Origin: Lysobacteraceae bacterium 2PB
GTDB taxonomy: Bacteria > Pseudomonadota > Gammaproteobacteria > Xanthomonadales > Xanthomonadaceae
Direction of reading: 5' to 3'
Assembly (NCBI GenBank): GCA_005502915.1
Contig: SCMT01000002.1
Coordinates: 1-64,000, forward strand
DNA: 64,000 nucleotides
The position numbers and the translations under genes are program-made. Positions 35,908-44,321 of this stretch are shown here, one piece after another (the first letter of the stretch is position 1; every line of letters starts with the position of its first letter). The notes under the pieces were generated by a model. That model was given only the letters and a program-made list of their open reading frames with translations. It ran no database searches and had not been told where the DNA came from.

Positions 35908-37263
35908 ATGAATCGCAGGGATTTCCTCATCGCGTCCGCCGCAGGCGCGGCGTCCGTCGCACCGCTGTCGTCGCTGGCGAAGCCGCGCACGTGGAAGCGG
36001 GGCGAGCCGCTGAAGATCGGCGTCCTCGGCGTCGGCATGCGCGGCCAGGTGCACCTGAAGGAACTGCTGCGCCGCGACGACGTGGCGATCACCGCGATCT
36101 GCGACACCGATCCGTACATGGTCGGCAAGGCGCTGGAGCGCATCGCGAAGTCCGGCAAGCCGAAGCCGAAGGTCTACACCGGCGACGCCGAGGCCTGGCG
36201 CGAGATGTACGCGAAGTCCGGCATCGACGCGGTGTTCATCGTCACGCCGTGGGAACAGCATGCCGTGCAGTCGATCGAGGCGATGCAGGCGAAGATCGCG
36301 GTCGCCTGCGAGGTCGTCGCCGGCATCACGCTGCAGGACCACTGGGACGTGCTGCGCGCGCAGCTGCGCAGCGGCACCCCGTACATGCTGCTGGAGAACG
36401 TGTGCTATCGACGCGACGTGCTCGCGGCGCTGAACATGACGCGCAAGGGCCTGTTCGGCGAGATCGTGCATCTGGAAGGCGGCTACCAGCACGACCTGCG
36501 CGCGGTGAAGTTCAACAGCGGCGAACCGGGCAAGCCCTACGGCGGCGGCTACGAGTTCGGCGACAAGGGCTGGTCGGAGGCGCGCTGGCGCACGGACCAT
36601 TCGGTGCGCCGCAACGGCGAGCTGTACCCCAGCCACGGCATCGGCCCGTGCGCGATGCAGGCGAACATCCACTATGGCAACCGCTTCACGCGACTCACCA
36701 GTTACGCGAGCAAGGCGCGCGGCCTGCACGACTACCTCGCGAAGAACGCACCGGGGCATCCGAACACGAAAGTGAAGTTCAGGCTCGGCGACGTGGTGCA
36801 GACCCACCTCGCCTGCGAGAACGGCGAGACCATCCTGCTCACCCACGACACCTCGCTGCCGCGCCCGTATTCGCTCGGCTTCCGCGTGCAGGGCACGCAG
36901 GGCCTGTGGATGGACGTGAACAAGGGCATCCACATCGAAGGCCAGTCGAAGCCGCACGAATGGGACGCGGCCGAGGACTGGTTCGCGAAGCACGACCATC
37001 CGCTGTGGCAGCGCTTCGCCGAGGCCGCGAAGGAATCGGGCCATGGCGGCATGGATTTCTTCGTCGTCAACGCCTTCGTCGAAGCCCTGCGTCGCGGCGA
37101 GCCGATGCCGATCGACATTTACGACGCGGTGGCGTGGAGCGCGATCACCCCGCTGTCGGAGCAGTCGATCGCCGAGGGCAACCGCACCTTGGACTTCCCG
37201 GATTTCACCGACGGCCTGTGGGCGAAGCGCAAGCCGATCTTCGCGTTCGATGATCGCTACTGA
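35908..37263 (+). CDS. Tat-exported Gfo/Idh/MocA protein, GH109-like
   Basis: A 451-residue protein with a Tat signal (MNRRDFLIASAAGAASVAPL). The Rossmann motif KIGVLGVGMRGQVHLKELL is followed by features shared with family 109 glycoside hydrolases: FIVTPWEQHAVQSIEAM, MLLENVCYRRDVLAALNM, GLFGEIVHLEGGYQHDL, and RRNGELYPSHGIGPCAM with its conserved His. GH109 enzymes use a tightly bound NAD to cleave alpha-N-acetylgalactosamine by an oxidation-elimination route. The call is by pattern with remembered family members; substrate is inferred. Tat export fits a cofactor-bearing enzyme working on glycans in the periplasm. Single gene. Confidence 0.82.
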   Translation: MNRRDFLIASAAGAASVAPLSSLAKPRTWKRGEPLKIGVLGVGMRGQVHLKELLRRDDVAITAICDTDPYMVGKALERIAKSGKPKPKVYTGDAEAWREMYAKSGIDAVFIVTPWEQHAVQSIEAMQAKIAVACEVVAGITLQDHWDVLRAQLRSGTPYMLLENVCYRRDVLAALNMTRKGLFGEIVHLEGGYQHDLRAVKFNSGEPGKPYGGGYEFGDKGWSEARWRTDHSVRRNGELYPSHGIGPCAMQANIHYGNRFTRLTSYASKARGLHDYLAKNAPGHPNTKVKFRLGDVVQTHLACENGETILLTHDTSLPRPYSLGFRVQGTQGLWMDVNKGIHIEGQSKPHEWDAAEDWFAKHDHPLWQRFAEAAKESGHGGMDFFVVNAFVEALRRGEPMPIDIYDAVAWSAITPLSEQSIAEGNRTLDFPDFTDGLWAKRKPIFAFDDRY

Positions 37264-37283
37264 GTCGGCTCAATTGCGTCGGC

Positions 37284-39485
37284 TCAATACAGATCCACCG
37301 GATCCACGTCCAGCGACCAGCGCGTCCTGCGCGTGTCGGGCAGGGTGTGGATCGCGGGCAGGGCGGCGTCGAGGGCGTGGTGCAGCGCGCGGCGTGTGCC
37401 GGCGGTGAGCAGCAGCTGCGCGCGGTACATCCCGGCGCGGCGCGGCATCGGCGCGGCGACGGGGCCGCTGAGCACGAGCCCATCGTTGTCGTCGCGCGGC
37501 ATTGCCACGAACGGCTGCAGGGCTGCCTTCGCGGCATGCAGGAACTGCATCGGCGCGTCGGCGTGCTGCGCTTCGGCGCGGAGCAGGGCGAGGTGCGCGA
37601 ACGGCGGGAAACCGGCGGCTTCGCGCAGGGCCAGTTCGGTCTCGGCGAAGGCGTGATAGCCGCCCTGAATCAGCGTGAGCAGCAGCGGATGTTCGGGATG
37701 GTGGGTTTGCAGGACCACCTCGCCGCGTTTGTCGGCGCGCCCTGCACGGCCGGCGACCTGGATCAGCAGCTGCGCGAGCTTCTCGCCGGCGCGGAAGTCA
37801 GCCGAGAACAGGCCTTCGTCGATGCCGACGACCGCGACCAGGGTCAGATTCGGCAGGTCGTGGCCCTTGGCCAGCATTTGCGTGCCGACGAGGATGCCCG
37901 GTCGCGTGCCGAGTTCGGCGAAGTGCTTTTCGAGCGCGTCCTTGCGCCGCGTGCTGGCGCTGTCGATGCGCAGCACCGGCACGTCGCCGAAGCGCTCGGC
38001 GAGCAGTTCCTCCAGGCGCTCGGTGCCGACGCCCTGCGGCTGCAGGGCGAGGCTGGCGCAGTCCGGGCAGGCCATCGGCGGGGTCTGCCGCGCGCCGCAG
38101 TGGTGGCACTGCAGGCGGCGACCACCGCCGTGCACGGTCATCGGCACCGCGCGCAGCGGCGTGCTGCAGCGCCGGCACTGCGCGCTCCAGCCGCAGTCGT
38201 GGCAGAGCAGCACCGGCGCGTAGCCCCGGCGATTCTTGAACACCAGGACCTGGCCGCCGTCGTCCAGCGCCTTGCGCATGGCCTGCAGCAGCTCCGGCGA
38301 GAGCCCGGCGTCGAGCGGGCGCTTGCGCACGTCGAGCACGCGCACGGTCGGCGGCTGGGCTTCGCCGGCGCGGCGACGCAGGCGCAGGTGCGCGTAGCGG
38401 CCGGACTCGGCGTTGTGCAGGGTTTCCAGCGAGGGCGTGGCGCTGCCCAGCAGCACCGGCACGTCCAGGGCCTTCCCGCGCACCAGGGCGAAGTCGCGGG
38501 CGTGATAGCGGATGCCGTCCTGCTGCTTGTAGCTGCCGTCGTGTTCCTCGTCGATCACGATCAGCCCGGCGTCGGGCAGCGGCACGAACACCGCCGAGCG
38601 GGTGCCGACGATCACCCGGGCCTCGCCGCGCCAGGCGGCGGCCCAGACCCGGGCGCGTTCACCGTCGGCCAGGCCCGAGTGCAGGGCGTGCACGGGCACG
38701 CCGAGGCGGCGGCGGAAGCGCTGCAGGGTCTGCGGGGTGAGGCCGATCTCGGGCACCAGCACCAGTGCCTGTTTGCCCGATGCGAGGCAGTCGGCGATCG
38801 CGCGCAGGTAGACCTCGGTCTTGCCGCTGCCGGTCACGCCGTCCAGCAGCGAGGCCGCGAAGCCGCGCCGCGCGCGCAGGCTGTCGAGCGCGGCGTCCTG
38901 TTCCTCGTTCGGCACCGGACCCGGCTCGGGCATGGGGGCGTGCCCCGACGCTGGCACGGCGACGCGTTCGGCCAGGCCTCGCTTGAGCAGGGCACGCGCG
39001 GCCGGGCGCCAGTCGTCCAGGCGTGCATCCAGCACGTCTTCGTCCTGGCCGGCATCACCCAGCAGCTCGGCCAGGCGCGCCGGGCGGCCGCGCAGGCGCT
39101 GTCCGGCCGCCTCGGGCGTCAGCCGCCAGGCCCAGGCGTGGGTGTCGGGCAGGGGCTCGCCGTGGCGGAGCAGGGTCGGCAGGGCGGTGGCGAAGACTTC
39201 GCCGGGCGGAGCATGGGTGTAGCGCGCCAGCCAGCGCAGTGAGTCGAGCAGTTCGCCCTGGAGCAGCGGCGCCTCGTCGAGCAGCGATTCGGCCTGGCGC
39301 AGCTCGCCCAGCCCGGGGTCGACCGGGCCGATCTCCGCGATCACCCCGACCAGGCTGCGGCTGCCGAAGGGCACCCGCACGCGTCCGCCGACCATGGCGA
39401 CGCCGGCGTCCGGCGGCAGGTAGTCGAACAGGCGGGGCAACGGCAGCGGCAGGGCCACCCGGAGCACGGTGTCGGGGCTGTGCAT
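37284..39485 (-). CDS. priA: Primosomal replication helicase PriA
   Basis: A 733-residue DNA helicase restarting stalled replication forks. The N-terminal 3'-end-binding domain (MHSPDTVLRVALPLPLPRLF) leads to the helicase core with Walker A LLDGVTGSGKTEVYLRA, DEEH box LIVIDEEHDGSYKQQDG and motif III LLGSATPSLETLHNA. The family's zinc site is intact, with paired Cys motifs in LLCHDCGWSAQCRRCSTPL and LQCHHCG ... ACPDCAS. ATG 39485 gives the usual N-terminus. It is followed, on its upstream side, by a non-coding region with three paired DnaA-box modules. Confidence 0.95.
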   Translation of the reverse strand: MHSPDTVLRVALPLPLPRLFDYLPPDAGVAMVGGRVRVPFGSRSLVGVIAEIGPVDPGLGELRQAESLLDEAPLLQGELLDSLRWLARYTHAPPGEVFATALPTLLRHGEPLPDTHAWAWRLTPEAAGQRLRGRPARLAELLGDAGQDEDVLDARLDDWRPAARALLKRGLAERVAVPASGHAPMPEPGPVPNEEQDAALDSLRARRGFAASLLDGVTGSGKTEVYLRAIADCLASGKQALVLVPEIGLTPQTLQRFRRRLGVPVHALHSGLADGERARVWAAAWRGEARVIVGTRSAVFVPLPDAGLIVIDEEHDGSYKQQDGIRYHARDFALVRGKALDVPVLLGSATPSLETLHNAESGRYAHLRLRRRAGEAQPPTVRVLDVRKRPLDAGLSPELLQAMRKALDDGGQVLVFKNRRGYAPVLLCHDCGWSAQCRRCSTPLRAVPMTVHGGGRRLQCHHCGARQTPPMACPDCASLALQPQGVGTERLEELLAERFGDVPVLRIDSASTRRKDALEKHFAELGTRPGILVGTQMLAKGHDLPNLTLVAVVGIDEGLFSADFRAGEKLAQLLIQVAGRAGRADKRGEVVLQTHHPEHPLLLTLIQGGYHAFAETELALREAAGFPPFAHLALLRAEAQHADAPMQFLHAAKAALQPFVAMPRDDNDGLVLSGPVAAPMPRRAGMYRAQLLLTAGTRRALHHALDAALPAIHTLPDTRRTRWSLDVDPVDLY

Positions 39486-39523
39486 GGCCGGCAGTCTACC
39501 GGTTCGCCCCGGGGTGGCCGCGA

Positions 39524-39546
39524 TCATCCACACCGCCTGTGGATAA
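39524..39546. repeat. DnaA-box pair, module 1
   Basis: TCATCCACA (39524-39532, one mismatch to the TTATCCACA box) faces a perfect TGTGGATAA (39538-39546) across 5 bases. It is the first of three modules sharing this exact geometry. Downstream, module-specific blocks follow: GCGTTCCACGCCCCGG (39572 on), AACATGGCGAAA, AAATCAATG, CTTGTGCGTG and TGTGCACAA. Confidence 0.8.
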
Positions 39547-39806
39547 CGCTGTGCATGGCCTTGTGGGGCATGCGTTCCACGCCCCGGAAAACGGGGGCTC
39601 CGCTGAACATGGCGAAAATATGTCCATGGCATTCGTCATTGAAATCAATGGCTTGTGCGTGGAACACGGCAGGCGGGCGGCGCGGGGTGCCGTTTTTCCC
39701 GGGAAACACGGCCCTGCATGCGGCTGTGCACAATCCTTCCGACCCGGGCTTGACAGCGGGACTGTTTGCGGCATGGCTACACGCCGCCGCATCGCCCCGG
39801 GGCAAG

Positions 39807-39841
39807 CTATCCACACAGCCTGTGGATAAGCGTGTGGATGA
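39807..39841. repeat. DnaA-box pair, module 2, with extra box
   Basis: CTATCCACA (39807-39815, one mismatch) faces a perfect TGTGGATAA (39821-39829) across 5 bases; a third near-box TGTGGATGA follows at 39833-39841. The same downstream blocks as in module 1 recur in the same order: GCGTTCCACGCCCCGG, AACATGGCGAAA, AAATCAATG, CTTGTGCGTG and TTGTGCACAA. Confidence 0.85.
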
Positions 39842-40259
39842 AGGTGTGGGTGGCGCGTTCCACGCCCCGGTTTTCATGGGGTTCCGAAAACATGGCGAAA
39901 TAATGACCATGTCTGTTTTCAATTAAATCAATGACTTGTGCGTGAAACCGGTCTGCGCACATCAACTGCTGCATTGAAGTCCGTGTCGATCCAGCCCAAA
40001 AGCGGCTTGTGCACAACCCCCGCGCACCCTCTTGACAGACGGCGCCCATTGGCTGGATCGATCGAGCGCCAGGCTGCCGGTCGTCCGGACCCCCGGTTTT
40101 GCTTGCCCGACCCGGAGCGAGCGGTGGATGGGGGCGGATTGGCGGGGTGCATTCGTCGCGGCAGCACGACCGGGTCTCATGAGACGCGACTTGCATCGCA
40201 TTGCTGTCCTCCGTCACACGATTGCGGTCTAAGTCACGGATCGTGAAAGGAATCGGGAT

Positions 40260-40282
40260 TTATCCACACAAGCTGTGGATAA
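40260..40282. repeat. DnaA-box pair, module 3 (both boxes perfect)
   Basis: TTATCCACA (40260-40268) and TGTGGATAA (40274-40282) are both consensus DnaA boxes, inverted, across 5 bases. Downstream blocks are more diverged than in modules 1 and 2 but still recognisable: GGCGAAAAA, GAATCAATCG, a near-box TTATCCGTG (40390), CGTGAAAC and TGTGCACAA. Confidence 0.88.
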
Positions 40283-40588
40283 GTTTGTGCATGACGCCCG
40301 GCGACGGCGCCACGATGCCGGAAAACCAAGGCTTTGCCCATGTCTGGCGAAAAAAGCGCCAAGGCCAATGATCCTTTTGGAATCAATCGTTTATCCGTGA
40401 AACATTGCAGGACTGTCATGCGCGGAACGGCCCCGCCCGGCGACATGACAGTCCCGTGACCGCTGTGCACAACCCGCTGCCGCCATCGATCCGACAGGTG
40501 CACGTGGGAGCCTGTTTCGTGACGATTGTCAAGTCGATCCGGCGGGGCACAGGGCATGATGCGTCGCCTCCGAACATCCGCCCCCGCA

Positions 40589-41221
40589 ATGATGGCTCTA
40601 CCGAACACGCTCGACAGTGCCGCGTCTGCCGGCACCGCTCTCGGGAATTTCCTGCGTGGCATGGAGCGCCGCGCCGCCCTGCTCGCGGAACTGCAGTGCG
40701 GCGACCAGTCGCATGGCGACCGCGCCTTGGCGGCGGCCATCGAGAGCTTCGCCCTGCAGGCCCCGGGCCTGCCCCAGGACAGCTGGACACTGCAGTTCTG
40801 GACCATCCTGCTGCAGACCCCGGTGCTCAACAGCGAGCCGGTGGCGCCCTACTGGAACGGCGACTTCGCCTCCCTGGCGCGCCTGGATTTCGGCACCCGT
40901 GCGGTCCTGCTGCTGCGCGTGGTGGCCGGTCTGGACGATGCGCAGGCCTCGGCCGTGTTCGGCGTGGACCCGGCGGAGTTCCGCCAGGCCCTGCAGCGGG
41001 CCCTGCCGCAGCGCGAGGACGGCAGCCTGGACGGCGAGGCCTGGCTGGCCCTGAACGACGAGGCCCGCTTCGTGATCAAGCACATGCCACCGGAGCGCGT
41101 CGCGTCGATCGCCCGGCTGCGCGACAGCGCGGTGGCCGCGACCCTGGTGGAGACGCCCGCGCGCGGTGCCCAGGGCGGCAAGTCGGGCTGGCTCGGCCGG
41201 ATCTGGCCCGGCCGGGGCTGA
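40589..41221 (+). CDS. Hypothetical protein with sigma-region-4-like segment
   Basis: A protein of about 210 residues with no full-family recognition. The middle part, DFASLARLDFGTRAVLLLRV followed by VAGLDDAQASAVFGVDPAEFRQALQRAL, resembles sigma-factor region 4 (a helix-turn-helix with the LLLR...GL...A..LG pattern), but no region 2 is present, so it is not a complete sigma factor. The start is uncertain: ATG pairs occur at 40556/40559 and 40589/40592, none with a clear ribosome site. I chose 40589 because the sequence before it is low complexity. It follows the DnaA-box region and is convergent with a DUF4286 gene. Confidence 0.6.
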   Translation: MMALPNTLDSAASAGTALGNFLRGMERRAALLAELQCGDQSHGDRALAAAIESFALQAPGLPQDSWTLQFWTILLQTPVLNSEPVAPYWNGDFASLARLDFGTRAVLLLRVVAGLDDAQASAVFGVDPAEFRQALQRALPQREDGSLDGEAWLALNDEARFVIKHMPPERVASIARLRDSAVAATLVETPARGAQGGKSGWLGRIWPGRG

Positions 41222-41242
41222 AGCAGCGCCCGGCGCCCGGAG

Positions 41243-41572
41243 TCAGCGTTTGGCGGCGCGCAGGACGCGCCGGCTGGCCTCGAAGCGACCCCCGAAGCGC
41301 GCCATGCCGTCGGCACGCAGGCGCGGCGCATGCTCGCGCAGGTAGTCGTCGAGCGCGGCCTGGTCCTTCAGCGCGTACTGCACGCACAGGCCGATGCGGC
41401 CGGCGCTGGCCGGCGGGTCCAGCACCTCGAAGAGCTTGGCCCCGGTGAAGCCGGGCAGGGCGAGGATCTCGGCGATGTGGTCGCGCAGCCATGCGCGGTA
41501 GTCCTCGTGCGCGGAGGCATCGACCTCGATGTTCACTTCGTAGAGGACGCCGGTCCTTCGGGATGCGGTCAT
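41243..41572 (-). CDS. DUF4286 family protein
   Basis: A 109-residue protein starting MTASRRTGVLYEVNIEVDAS, with HEDYRAWLRDHIAEILALPG and RIGLCVQYALKDQAALDDYL, the ferredoxin-like dimeric alpha+beta-barrel pattern of DUF4286. The function is unknown. Length fits the family (about 105). It ends close to the sigma-like gene (convergent) and lies just after the DUF3667 gene on the same strand with a 34-base gap, so the two may be co-transcribed. Confidence 0.85.
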   Translation of the reverse strand: MTASRRTGVLYEVNIEVDASAHEDYRAWLRDHIAEILALPGFTGAKLFEVLDPPASAGRIGLCVQYALKDQAALDDYLREHAPRLRADGMARFGGRFEASRRVLRAAKR

Positions 41573-41606
41573 GTCGGGCTGGGGGCCTTGGGGGAAGGGA
41601 CGGGCG

Positions 41607-42764
41607 TCAGCTGCTGATGCCCGCAAGGACAGCATAGATCAGGGCGCAGCCGAGCAGGACGGTGTAGACGCTGCCGAGGATCGCGTACTTCGCCAGTGTC
41701 TTGATCCAGCCCTGCGCATAGACCCGTTTCTGCATCCACAGCAGGTAGGCCGGGGCGACGAAACCGAACAGCACGACGGCGAAGGCATTGGTCGCCACCG
41801 CCATTGCGGTGCCGCCGACCAGCGTGCCCAGCCCGAGCGCGACGAAATTGACCAGCAGCATGCACAGCAGGGCGATGTGGCTGTACATCGCGACGACCAG
41901 GTGTTCGAGAAAGCCGCGACCAGAGCGGATGTACAGCAGCTTCAGGAACAGCGCGAACACCGGCATCAGCATCAGCAGCGCGCCCGGCACCGCGCCGAGG
42001 ATGAGCTTGATCAGCATGTCGGGATCCTTGCGGATCGCGTTCGCGTTCTGGCGCATGCGTTCGCCGCGCTGTTTCAGCCAGCGCGTGAACCAGCCTTCGC
42101 CGGGCGCCGGGGCGAAGGCCGTGTCCGCTGCCGAGGTGATGGGGCTGTCCGCCGCTGGCGTCCACGGCTTGTCGGCGTCGTAACCTGCGGCGCGCAGCTG
42201 CTCGGGGGTGGCCTTCAATTCCATGAGCCGCTTGCGGGTGGTCTCGTGCAGCGACTGCTCGGTGTTCGGCCCGAGCATCGAGAGCATGGCCTGGCCGAAG
42301 GGGTTGTCGCGCAGCTCGCCCAGCGATTCGAACGCGGAGGCGCGCGCCTTCAGCACGGCATCGACCGTGGCCGCGCTGCGGATGCTCGACTCGCCGACCT
42401 CGATGTCGCTGGTCTGCAGGGTGCCGTCCGGGTTCGCGGCGTGCATCGGAACCGGGTCGACGTGGATGGTCAGCTTGCCGATGAAGAAGGTCAGCAGGCT
42501 GAGGATCACGAACAGCCGCAGCGGCGGCACGTAGGCGACGCGGCGTCCGTCGAGGTAGTTCTTCGCCACGCGGCCGGGCACCAGCAAGTCGCGCAGCGTG
42601 CGGAAGATGCGGCCGTCGAGGTGCCAGAACGACTCGAACACGTCCTCCACTGCATGCTTGAAGCTGCGCAGCGGGTTGTGGGCGTGCTGGCCGCAGATGT
42701 GGCAGTAGGCGCCGACCAGCGGGGTTTCGCAGTTGTCGCAGCGCGAGGCGTGATGGTCGTTCAT
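41607..42764 (-). CDS. DUF3667 zinc-ribbon membrane protein
   Basis: A 385-residue protein. The N-terminus carries a zinc ribbon (CDNCETPLVGAYCHICGQ) followed by the DUF3667 signature with DVFESFWHLDGRIFRTLRDL and GRVAKNYLDGRRVAYVPPLR. After a first membrane span (LRLFVILSLLTFFIG) comes a soluble segment of about 150 residues, then four C-terminal spans. GGGGAG precedes the ATG by 5 bases. The family function is unknown; the zinc ribbon faces the cytoplasm. Divergent from the MATE exporter gene. Confidence 0.85.
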   Translation of the reverse strand: MNDHHASRCDNCETPLVGAYCHICGQHAHNPLRSFKHAVEDVFESFWHLDGRIFRTLRDLLVPGRVAKNYLDGRRVAYVPPLRLFVILSLLTFFIGKLTIHVDPVPMHAANPDGTLQTSDIEVGESSIRSAATVDAVLKARASAFESLGELRDNPFGQAMLSMLGPNTEQSLHETTRKRLMELKATPEQLRAAGYDADKPWTPAADSPITSAADTAFAPAPGEGWFTRWLKQRGERMRQNANAIRKDPDMLIKLILGAVPGALLMLMPVFALFLKLLYIRSGRGFLEHLVVAMYSHIALLCMLLVNFVALGLGTLVGGTAMAVATNAFAVVLFGFVAPAYLLWMQKRVYAQGWIKTLAKYAILGSVYTVLLGCALIYAVLAGISS

Positions 42765-42866
42765 GTGCGCTCCCCGGGCGCCGCCGTTCGGCCGGGTAAG
42801 ATAGCAGCCCCCGTGTCCGCGCCAGCGGACCCTTTCGCGGCCATGCTGGCCGCCTCGACGACCGAG

Positions 42867-44267
42867 ATGACTCCGACGCTTCCCTCCACGCCGCGCTTCC
42901 GCGACGAGCTGCGCACCAGCGCGCGCCTGGCTGCGCCGCTGGTCGCCGGGCACGTGTCCAGTGGCCTGATCGGCTTCGTCGATGCGGTGATCGCCGGTCA
43001 CCACGGCACGGCCACGCTGGCGGCGGTGTCGATCGGCACCGCGCTGTTCTGGCTGCCGCTGCTGGTGCCGATGGGCACCCTGATCGCACTGCCGGCCTCG
43101 GTCTCGCAGCTCGACGGCGCGGGCCGGCGCGGCGAGATCGGTCCGCTCTTCCGCCAGGCGATGTGGCTGGCGCTGCTGCTGGGCATGGTGATGTTCGCCT
43201 TCCTCAGCGCGATCCCGCTGGCGCTGGAGACCATGGGCATCGCCCCGGAGATCCGCCCCGGTGCCACCGCCTTCGTCCACGGCATCCGCTGGGGCGTGCC
43301 GGCGCTGGCCCTGTACCTGTGCATGCGCTACCTCTGCGACGGCCTGCACCACACGGTGCCGACCATGGTGATCGGCTTCGGCGGGCTGGTGCTGCTGGTG
43401 CCGCTGGGCTACGCGCTGGCCTTCGGCGTCGGCGGGCTGCCCGAACTGGGTGCCGGCGGCCTGGGCATCGCCTCGGGGCTGGTGATGTGGGCGCAGCTGC
43501 TGGCCATGGCCGCCTACCTGCTGCGCACGCGTCGCTTCCACGACCTGCACCTGTTCGGCCACCTCGAACTCCCGCGCCGCGCGCCGATCCTCGACCTGCT
43601 CAGGACCGGCCTGCCGATCGGCCTGACCTGGCTGATGGAGGGCGGTCTGTTCGTCGCCACCGCGCTGGTCATCGGCCGGCTGGGCGAGGTGCCCTCGGCC
43701 GCGCACCAGATCGCCATCAACGTCTCCAGCCTGTGTTTCATGGTGCCGATGGCCCTGGCCGAGGCGACCACCGTGCGCGTCGGCCATGCCGTGGGTCGCG
43801 GCGACCGCGACGGCCTGCGTCGTGCCGCGTTTGCCGGCTACGCGCTGGTGGTGATGACCCAGCTGGCCACCGGCAGCACCCTGTTCCTCGCCAACGACGC
43901 CATCGCCGGCCTGTACACGAACGACGCCGCGGTCGCCGCGCTGGCCGCCACGCTGCTGCTGATGGCCGCCACCTTCCAGTTCCCCGACGGCATCCAGGTG
44001 CTCTCGATCGGCGCCCTGCGCGGCCTGAAGGACACCCGCGTGCCGATGCTGATCGCCGCCCTCGCGTACTGGGGGATCGGCATGCCGCTGGGTGCGGTGC
44101 TGGGCCTGGGGGTGGGGGCGTTGACCCCGGCGCTGGGCCCGAAGGGCATGTGGATCGGCCTGATCGCCGGCCTCACCGTCGCCGCGATCCTGTTGTCCAC
44201 CCGCTTCGTCCGCCTGTCCCGGCGCATCCCGGTCGGGCAGAACGTCGTCATGACCGATGGCGGATGA
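42867..44267 (+). CDS. MATE-family multidrug exporter
   Basis: A 466-residue inner-membrane exporter with twelve predicted spans in two related halves. The N-half begins APLVAGHVSSGLIGFVDAVI and ALFWLPLLVPMGTLIALPAS; the C-half has GLPIGLTWLMEGGLFVATAL and AHQIAINVSSLCFMVPMALA, matching NorM-type proteins, which export cationic drugs with sodium or proton. The start may instead be 42843 (MLAASTTE); 42867 (MTPTLPSTPRF) is closer to the usual length. Substrate unknown. Confidence 0.85.
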   Translation: MTPTLPSTPRFRDELRTSARLAAPLVAGHVSSGLIGFVDAVIAGHHGTATLAAVSIGTALFWLPLLVPMGTLIALPASVSQLDGAGRRGEIGPLFRQAMWLALLLGMVMFAFLSAIPLALETMGIAPEIRPGATAFVHGIRWGVPALALYLCMRYLCDGLHHTVPTMVIGFGGLVLLVPLGYALAFGVGGLPELGAGGLGIASGLVMWAQLLAMAAYLLRTRRFHDLHLFGHLELPRRAPILDLLRTGLPIGLTWLMEGGLFVATALVIGRLGEVPSAAHQIAINVSSLCFMVPMALAEATTVRVGHAVGRGDRDGLRRAAFAGYALVVMTQLATGSTLFLANDAIAGLYTNDAAVAALAATLLLMAATFQFPDGIQVLSIGALRGLKDTRVPMLIAALAYWGIGMPLGAVLGLGVGALTPALGPKGMWIGLIAGLTVAAILLSTRFVRLSRRIPVGQNVVMTDGG

Positions 44268-44321
44268 CGCCGCCCGGCCCAGCCGTCAGACTGATTCCGA
44301 AAGTTCCAGGAGAGAGTCCAC

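Larger units (their letters stand above)
39486..40588. other. 1.1-kb non-coding region with three repeated DnaA-box modules
   Basis: No credible gene; short frames here are not conserved between the modules. The three modules start near 39524, 39807 and 40260, about 280 and 450 bases apart, and share ordered blocks. The DNA is AT-richer than its surroundings around 39895-39935 (AATAATGACC, TTTTCAATTAAATC). Possible roles are DnaA titration, local replication control, or a regulatory hub for the flanking genes. It sits directly upstream of priA and before the sigma-like gene. Confidence 0.7.

Noticed and set aside
39500-40230. Short frames within the DnaA-box region as genes
   Set aside because: They are not kept between the repeated modules, have no ribosome sites and show no domain.
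39486-40588. Chromosomal replication origin
   Set aside because: DnaA boxes are present, but dnaA, dnaN, rpmH or gidA are not in the window and the AT-rich stretch is short. A role as oriC is possible but not supported; it is reported as a box cluster.
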